Positions 57,809 through 64,000 of a DNA stretch of 64,000 nucleotides are shown here, piece after piece; positions within the stretch are counted from its first letter, which is position 1; every line of letters begins with the position of its first letter. The stretch spans positions 930,001-994,000 of the forward strand of contig QQUY01000001.1 in NCBI GenBank assembly GCA_003385635.1, read 5' to 3'. A program made the position numbers and the translations under genes. The stretch comes from Acidobacteriota bacterium (GTDB taxonomy: Bacteria > Acidobacteriota > Blastocatellia > Pyrinomonadales > Pyrinomonadaceae). Under the pieces are notes generated by a model. The model was given only the letters and a program-made list of their open reading frames with translations. It had not been told where the DNA came from and searched no databases.

Positions 57809-60800
57809 ATGAAGAAATCAGTATCGTTTCTCTTGGTTATCGCCGTGTACACAAGCCTTTTGGCTCCTCTGACGCAGGTAACCCGGGCACAGGCACTTAT
57901 GCAGACACGCGATTCACAGCTAAAGGACATTCAGAACGGTCTGAAGTTCAGTCTGAGCGAGGGCTCGGAAGTAGGGGCGGCACCTGACCAGAGGACGCCT
58001 GCTCAAACTGATCCGCTCGACGAATCGACAACTTCTGCGCTCTTGAGCAGGATGCCCGCTATTTCGACAGAGAAGGGCGACGAGAAGGATTTTGCAAAGA
58101 GGGCGGGAAGCCTTCCAGCGCCAAAGAAAGGCAACAAGATCGCGGTGAAGTTTCCAGCCGATGAACAAAGAGATCCGGCGGTCAACGGAAACAAAAGAGA
58201 ACTACAGGTGTTGCGCTATTCGCCGGAGGGAGAGGTTTCCCTGGCCCCCGATCTGAGTGTGACTTTTTCAGAGCCGATGGTGGCCGTCACGAGTCAACAA
58301 GGAGCAGCCGCGACTGTGCCTGTACGGATGGAGCCTGCCGTCGACGGCAAGTGGAGGTGGCTTGGCACCAAGACGCTTATGTTCGATACCGATAAGCGTT
58401 TTCCGATGGCGACGGTCTTCGAGGTTACGGTCCCCGCAGGCACAAGAGCCGCAACAGGACAGGTACTTGCCAATAATGTGTCGTGGACATTCACAACTCC
58501 GCCTCCAAAAGTCGAACAGCATTTCCCTTCGAATAATTCGACAAACACAAGAGACGAGATAATCTTCCTGCGGTTTGACCAGGAGATCGACCAGCAGGCG
58601 ATGATCGAAGCGATCACTGTCACAGGAGCAGGAAAGAGGCTAAGAACCCGGCTTGCTACGGAACAGGAGGTCAATACTTCCCGAGCAAAATACTACAAGG
58701 ATCAGGCTCAGCCCGGGCGATGGATAGCTATCAAGGCCGTCGATTCCGCAGGGAGGACGGAGAACGCCTTTCCCGCAGACTCACCGATAAGAGTTACGGT
58801 AAATAAGGGCGCGCCTTCTGCTGAAGGCCCTTTGACCACAAAGGAAGCGCAATCGTTCGGTTTCCGCACCTTTGGCGATTTCAAGTTTGTACAGGGCCGC
58901 TGCGGCTACAACGGCAATTGCTCGCCTTTCGACGTATGGACGATGCAGTTCAGCAATCAGATCGACGGCTCATCATTTGAAAAATCGAAGATCAGGATCG
59001 AGCCCGCCGTTGATGGTCTAAACATCTATCCGGCCGGTAACTATCTTTATTTTCAGGGTGTAAAGAAAGGCCGCACGACTTATACCGTAACTGTTGATCC
59101 TTCGATCAAGGACATATACGGGCAGTCACTTACTGGCAACGCCATACACAAGTTCAAGGTCGGTTCGGCTCCTCCCAACCTCTACGCCCAAGGCGGGTTT
59201 ATGACCGTCCTGGATCCCGCTTCGAAGAAACCCTACTTTTCGATCTATACGATCAACCACAATGACGTTCGTATGCGCGTCTACAGGGTCTCACCAGAAG
59301 ATTGGTCCAAGTATCAGAAGCACGTTCGATACCTGGATTACGACGACGGCACAAAAGCACCGATGCCCGGTCGGCTCGTAAAGGATGAGAAACTCGCGAT
59401 CGAGAACGTCGCTGACGAACTTATCGAGACGCGTATAGACCTTGGCCGTTATCTGCAGAACGGGTACGGGAATCTTGTTCTTTTTGTCGAACCAACCGTA
59501 AAAAAGGATGAGTACGACCGCAGCCGCGTTATCACGTGGATCCAGTCGACCAGTATTGGCCTTGACGCCTTTGTCGATTCCGAAGAACTTGTGGGTTTTG
59601 CTACAGAACTCGGTTCCGGCAAGCCTATCTCCGGCGCGGATATGAGGATCTACCCGAACGGCGGCAACGTCAGCAGCATAGGGGATTCGGCAGAAGATCA
59701 AAGCTATGCGGCGTGGCTCTGGGAATGGATCACGAACTGGGGCTCTACGTCGCCGGGTGAAATAGAGTCGAGAGGTCCGTCCGGCAATGTCATTGAGACC
59801 GAGTCGATCGAGAAGGCCACTTCCAACCAGACGACGGACAATGGGGTACTCAGGCTGCCATTGCCAAGGTCTCCGGCAGATCAGCCCAACATCCTGATCG
59901 CAAAGAAGGGTAACGACGTCGCCTTCCTTCCGGAAAATTCGAACTATTTCTGGCGAGACAGTGGCAGCTGGTACGAAAAGAACCAAGGTGACTACCTGCG
60001 GTGGTTCGTCTTTGACGATCGCAAGATGTATAAGCCTCAGGAAGAGGTCGCGGTCAAAGGATATATCAGAAAAGTGACGGGCGGAGAACTTGGAGATATT
60101 CAGGAACTCGGCGATGCGGCTAAGGGAATAACCTATTCCGTAAAAGACCCTCGGAACAATGAGATCGCAAAAGGAGCCGCGGAACTGAACGCTTTTGGCG
60201 CTTTCGATTTCAAGTTCAAGCTTCCCGACAACGCGAATCTTGGCTACGCCAGGGTAGATCTTTCAACTCGTACAAATCTTGGTGGAGGAAACTTCAATCA
60301 CCAGTTTCAAATACAGGAATTCCGGCGGCCCGAATTCGAGGTTTCTTCTAAAGTCGTAACCGAAGCCCCGCACTTTGTCGGCAGTCACGCAAACGTCGAG
60401 GTCGAGGCGAAGTATTACGCCGGTGGAGGTCTTGCGCAGGCGGATGTGAACTGGACGGTCCGTGCCAATCCGACGAACTACACGCCGCCGAACCGGAGCG
60501 ATTACGTATTCGGCAGATGGGTTCCTTGGTGGATCGGAGGCGGAGATTACTACGGCGGCGGTTCGACTCAGAACTTCCAGGGCAAGACGGACGCGTCGGG
60601 CAAACACAATCTGAAGATCGACTTTGAATCGGTCAAACCACCCAGGCCGTATCAAGTGACCGCATACTCGGCCGTGCAGGATGTGAACAGGCAGACCTGG
60701 TCTTCGACCACGACGCTGCTCGTACATCCGGCGGATCTGTACGTGGGTCTCAAATCGGAGAGAAACTTCGTACGGAAAGGTGAAAACATAAAGATCTCGT

Positions 60801-63800
60801 CGATCGTGTCAGATCTAGACGGAAATCTCATTTCCGGCAGAAAAGCTGAGGTAAAAGCGGTCCTTAGAGCCTGGGAATATGACAAGGGCAAATGGGAACA
60901 GAAGATCGTTGATGAGCAGTTCTGCACGGTCACGTCTGCTTCCGAAGACCAACTCTGCAATTTCCCCGCAAAGCAAGGCGGCGTTTACACGATCACGGCG
61001 GTGGTGATGGACGACCGCGAACGGTTCAACGAGACCGAAATGACCGTTTGGGTCGCTGGGGGAAAGGCTCCTCCAAACCGCAACGTCGAGCAGGAAAACG
61101 TCGAGATCATCCCGAGTGGAAAGGAATTCAAGCCCGGTGAAACGGCGGAGATACTCGTCATAGCTCCATTCACTCCGGCAGAGGGAATACTGACACTCAG
61201 AAGAGAAGGCATCGTTGAGACCGAGCGCTTTACGATGACAGACTCTTCGGTTACCCTTTCGATCCCTATCGAGGAGGCTTACCTTCCCAACATACACGCT
61301 CAGGTAGATATCGTAGGCGTAGCCGACAGGACGAATGACGAGGGCGAAGTCGATGCAAAGCTCTCGAAACGGCCTGCCTATGCAAGCGGCTCGATCAATC
61401 TCCCGGTATCGATCGCATCCCGCGAACTTTCAGTCGAAGCAACGCCAAAAGATTCGACGCTCGAGCCGGGCGGCGAAACAACTCTCGACGTCGCGGTCAA
61501 AGACAATGAAGGGAGACCCGTTGGAAACAGCGAGGTCGCAGTAGTTGTGGTCGACGAAAGCGTGCTAGCACTTTCCGCATACAATCTCGCAAACCCTGTC
61601 GGTGTCTTTTATTCGCAAAGAGGCCAAGGAGTGACCGATTACCACATGCGTGGTGATGTCTTGCTAAGCAATCCAGATGACGTCAAGCCCCAACCTTCCC
61701 CTCCCCCTCCGGCAAGTGAAGCCGCGGACATGGCAGTCGGGAACGTTGCTCGGCTTCAGCCAGGAATTGCGGCCGCGAAGTCAAGATCCGCTAAATTTCA
61801 GCTTGACGGAGCAGAAGCTGACGCAGAGGCAACGGATCAGGACACACCAATTGACCTGAGAAAGAACTTTGACGCTCTTGCCGTGTTTGCGCCTTCTGTA
61901 AGGACGAACTCGTCAGGACGAGCAACGGTTGAGGTAAAACTTCCCGACAATCTGACCCGTTACCGAGTCATGGCGGTTTCGGTCGATAACGCGAAACGAT
62001 TTGGAAAGACTGAATCGGCGATCACCGCGAGACAGCCGCTAATGGTCAGGCCATCTGCGCCCAGGTTCATGAACTTCGGCGACAAGATCGAGCTTCCGGT
62101 CGTAGTCCAGAATCAGACGGACAAAGATATGGCGGTGAACGTCGCGGTTCGTGCTTCCAATGCAACGTTGACAGCAGGCGGTGGAAGAAGGGTACTCGTG
62201 AAAGCCAACGATCGTGAGGAAGTACGGTTCCCGGTTTCGGCCGGAATGGCAGGAACGGCACGCTTTCAGATCGCGGCAACTGCAGGTGAACATACGGATG
62301 CGGCCGAGATAAGCCTCCCGGTATGGACACCCGCGACGACCGAGGCCTTCGCAACTTACGGAACCACGGACAAGAACGAGCCGATAATTCAGCCGATTCA
62401 GGCCCCTGGGAATGTATATCCTCAATTCGGTGGACTCAAGGTTACGACCTCTTCGACGCAGCTTCAGGAACTGACCGACGCGTTCATATACCTATACCGC
62501 TACAAGTTCGAATGCACCGAACAGGTGGCATCGAGGATGATCTCGATCGCGGCACTGCGGGACGTGCTCAAGGCATTCAAGGCTGAAGAAATGCCGTCCG
62601 ACCAGGAGATACGGAACCGCTTCCAGGCGGATATGAAGATCCTTCAGTCGAGGCAAAACGACGACGGATACTTCGGACTTTGGCGACGCGACGGCGAACG
62701 TTACAAGTATCCGTTCCTGACCGCGCATACCGCTCACGCGCTGATCCTGGCAAAGGCGAAGGGCTACGAAGTGCCGCAAGAGATGCTGGATAAGGTCAAG
62801 CCTTACTTGAAGGACATTGAAAAGCACTATCCCAGTTACTATCCGCCGAAGGTGCGCTGGACGATCTCGTCATACGCGCTTTATGTGCGGAACCTGATGG
62901 GCGAAAACGATGCCGGTAAGGCGAAAAAGCTGCTCGCAGAAGCTACGGTCGAGGAGATGCCTTTCGAGGGTCTCGGATGGCTGATGCCGGTTTTGATCGA
63001 CGGAGGCTCCGACGAAGAGGTTCTCCTGATCAAGCGGTTCCTGCTAAACAGAACCGCTGAGACGGCGGCGACCGCTCAGTTCAACACCAGCTACGGTGAT
63101 GATGCCTGGCTGATAATGCATTCGAACCGAAGGGCTGATGGCGTTCTTCTTGAGGCAATGCTTAAGGCTGAAGCTGAAGAGAAGGGAACAGGCGTCGGTC
63201 AAAGCGCCGGCGACCTCATCCCGAAACTGGTTCGGGGGCTTCTTGATCACCGTAAGAAAGGACGCTGGTCGAACACACAGGAGAACGTTTTCATACTTCT
63301 TGCGTTGGACAAGTACTTCCAGGCATACGAAAAGGTCACCCCTAACTTTGTGACCCGTGTATGGCTCGGTGAAGCATACGCCGGAGAACAGGTCTTCAAA
63401 GGACGGTCCGTCGATTCAAATCAGCTCGAGATACCTATGAGCTACCTGATGGACCAGGGAGGGTTGGCGAATCTCATTCTCGACAAGAATGGTCCGGGGC
63501 GGCTTTATTACCGCATCGGAATGAAATACGCACCGAAGGATCTGCGTCTGAAACCTGCCGACTACGGCTTTACGGTCCTGAGGACCTACGAAGCGGTCGA
63601 TGACGCCGACGACGTGGTTCAGGGAGCCGAAGGCGAGTGGACGATCAAGGCAGGCGCCCGTGTGAGGGTCAAGCTGACGATGGTTGCGCAGGCGAGGCGC
63701 TATCACGTGGCGCTTGTCGATCCGCTTCCCGCAGGTCTCGAGATCCTGAATCCGGACTTGGCCGTGACCGAACAGGTTCCGGGCGGTAACGTCAATGCCA

Positions 63801-64000
63801 CTCCGGTGATCGAGTATGGAAGCCGAAACTACGGTGGAGGATACTATTACTGGCGTTCACGCTGGTTTGAGCACCAGAACTTCCGCGACGAACGCGCTGA
63901 GGCCTTTTCATCGCTTGTATGGGGCGGAGTATACAACTACTCGTATGTAGCGAGAGCTACTACGCCGGGGGAATTCGTTGTTCCGCCAGCGAAGGCTGAG
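57809..64000 (+). CDS. Bacterial alpha-2-macroglobulin, partial (cut by right edge)
   Basis: At least 2064 residues, still open at the edge. A signal peptide (MKKSVSFLLVIAVYTSLLAP...) starts at ATG 57809, with AGG eight bases before it; ATG 57803 is an alternative. Several Ig-like macroglobulin domains follow, then the bait region and a thioester domain. The thioester motif is CTEQ, with Cys1569 in YKFECTEQVASR, in place of the usual CGEQ or CLEQ. Flexible loops with Gly/Tyr clusters (GGDYYGGG) occur. These proteins trap proteases in the periplasm. The usual partner PBP1C is not adjacent; a PBP1-type gene lies 32 kb away. No membrane anchor or lipobox is seen at the start. Confidence 0.93.
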   Translation, partial: MKKSVSFLLVIAVYTSLLAPLTQVTRAQALMQTRDSQLKDIQNGLKFSLSEGSEVGAAPDQRTPAQTDPLDESTTSALLSRMPAISTEKGDEKDFAKRAGSLPAPKKGNKIAVKFPADEQRDPAVNGNKRELQVLRYSPEGEVSLAPDLSVTFSEPMVAVTSQQGAAATVPVRMEPAVDGKWRWLGTKTLMFDTDKRFPMATVFEVTVPAGTRAATGQVLANNVSWTFTTPPPKVEQHFPSNNSTNTRDEIIFLRFDQEIDQQAMIEAITVTGAGKRLRTRLATEQEVNTSRAKYYKDQAQPGRWIAIKAVDSAGRTENAFPADSPIRVTVNKGAPSAEGPLTTKEAQSFGFRTFGDFKFVQGRCGYNGNCSPFDVWTMQFSNQIDGSSFEKSKIRIEPAVDGLNIYPAGNYLYFQGVKKGRTTYTVTVDPSIKDIYGQSLTGNAIHKFKVGSAPPNLYAQGGFMTVLDPASKKPYFSIYTINHNDVRMRVYRVSPEDWSKYQKHVRYLDYDDGTKAPMPGRLVKDEKLAIENVADELIETRIDLGRYLQNGYGNLVLFVEPTVKKDEYDRSRVITWIQSTSIGLDAFVDSEELVGFATELGSGKPISGADMRIYPNGGNVSSIGDSAEDQSYAAWLWEWITNWGSTSPGEIESRGPSGNVIETESIEKATSNQTTDNGVLRLPLPRSPADQPNILIAKKGNDVAFLPENSNYFWRDSGSWYEKNQGDYLRWFVFDDRKMYKPQEEVAVKGYIRKVTGGELGDIQELGDAAKGITYSVKDPRNNEIAKGAAELNAFGAFDFKFKLPDNANLGYARVDLSTRTNLGGGNFNHQFQIQEFRRPEFEVSSKVVTEAPHFVGSHANVEVEAKYYAGGGLAQADVNWTVRANPTNYTPPNRSDYVFGRWVPWWIGGGDYYGGGSTQNFQGKTDASGKHNLKIDFESVKPPRPYQVTAYSAVQDVNRQTWSSTTTLLVHPADLYVGLKSERNFVRKGENIKISSIVSDLDGNLISGRKAEVKAVLRAWEYDKGKWEQKIVDEQFCTVTSASEDQLCNFPAKQGGVYTITAVVMDDRERFNETEMTVWVAGGKAPPNRNVEQENVEIIPSGKEFKPGETAEILVIAPFTPAEGILTLRREGIVETERFTMTDSSVTLSIPIEEAYLPNIHAQVDIVGVADRTNDEGEVDAKLSKRPAYASGSINLPVSIASRELSVEATPKDSTLEPGGETTLDVAVKDNEGRPVGNSEVAVVVVDESVLALSAYNLANPVGVFYSQRGQGVTDYHMRGDVLLSNPDDVKPQPSPPPPASEAADMAVGNVARLQPGIAAAKSRSAKFQLDGAEADAEATDQDTPIDLRKNFDALAVFAPSVRTNSSGRATVEVKLPDNLTRYRVMAVSVDNAKRFGKTESAITARQPLMVRPSAPRFMNFGDKIELPVVVQNQTDKDMAVNVAVRASNATLTAGGGRRVLVKANDREEVRFPVSAGMAGTARFQIAATAGEHTDAAEISLPVWTPATTEAFATYGTTDKNEPIIQPIQAPGNVYPQFGGLKVTTSSTQLQELTDAFIYLYRYKFECTEQVASRMISIAALRDVLKAFKAEEMPSDQEIRNRFQADMKILQSRQNDDGYFGLWRRDGERYKYPFLTAHTAHALILAKAKGYEVPQEMLDKVKPYLKDIEKHYPSYYPPKVRWTISSYALYVRNLMGENDAGKAKKLLAEATVEEMPFEGLGWLMPVLIDGGSDEEVLLIKRFLLNRTAETAATAQFNTSYGDDAWLIMHSNRRADGVLLEAMLKAEAEEKGTGVGQSAGDLIPKLVRGLLDHRKKGRWSNTQENVFILLALDKYFQAYEKVTPNFVTRVWLGEAYAGEQVFKGRSVDSNQLEIPMSYLMDQGGLANLILDKNGPGRLYYRIGMKYAPKDLRLKPADYGFTVLRTYEAVDDADDVVQGAEGEWTIKAGARVRVKLTMVAQARRYHVALVDPLPAGLEILNPDLAVTEQVPGGNVNATPVIEYGSRNYGGGYYYWRSRWFEHQNFRDERAEAFSSLVWGGVYNYSYVARATTPGEFVVPPAKAE

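Overview
The window looks like a chromosome segment of a Gram-negative bacterium of the Acidobacteriota, probably near the Blastocatellia/Pyrinomonadales. This is inferred from gene content, not from a marker gene. The evidence is lipopolysaccharide genes (lpxD, waaF, gmhB), a paired DUF1501/DUF1800 module, a winged-helix/TolB-like/TPR regulator of the kind abundant in Acidobacteria, many single-gene transcription units and moderate GC. No rRNA, phage, insertion sequence or CRISPR array was seen.

Layout. 1-5000: a CPBP membrane protease cut by the left edge, an NtrY/NtrX-like two-component pair, and an exported DinB-fold protein. 5200-10800: msrB, a small metzincin-like zinc protein, lpxD, priA and a membrane-anchored protein. 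11000-15500: an operon on the minus strand with an ABC permease, a TPR protein, a polytopic membrane protein and an ABC ATPase. 15600-19700: pilS-pilR-pilA with a sigma-54-type promoter before pilA. 19700-22830: a cupin, then epimerase-waaF-gmhB. 22837-23000: a remnant of a TrkA-C domain. 23200-30600: a class A penicillin-binding protein, a prolyl oligopeptidase and a GGDEF-EAL protein. 31000-33300: a tiny exported protein made of GVIVNxT heptads behind a sigma-54-like promoter, convergent with the winged-helix/TPR regulator. 33650-37300: cysteine desulfurase, then a radical SAM protein coupled to an MGDG-synthase-like glycosyltransferase. 37300-39900: a large orphan membrane protein and a second prepilin with a consensus sigma-54 promoter. 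40170-44700: an SDR oxidoreductase, a ferritin-like protein, a small conserved-looking protein, tRNA-Thr(TGT), an exported protein and pgsA. 44765-49900: DUF1501/DUF1800 and a CrtC/AttH-like protein. 49970-54450: an ECF sigma factor with anti-sigma factor and two TPR membrane proteins. 54497-64000: an ATP-grasp ligase, PspA with a coiled-coil partner, and a very large alpha-2-macroglobulin that runs off the right edge.

Themes. Much of the window concerns the cell envelope: peptidoglycan synthesis, LPS core, phospholipid and glycolipid synthesis, PspA, alpha-2-macroglobulin and type IV pili. Three genes (pilA, a second prepilin and the GVIVN-repeat protein) carry TGGCAC-N5-TTG elements, and two NtrC-family activators (NtrX, PilR) are encoded here, so a small sigma-54 surface regulon is plausible. 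A dispersed repeat with a CCCACCC...GGGTGGG hairpin occupies three separate gaps between convergent genes and probably serves as a terminator. The most promising candidates for something undescribed are the GVIVN heptad protein with its sigma-54 context, the radical SAM/glycosyltransferase pair, and the dispersed repeat family.
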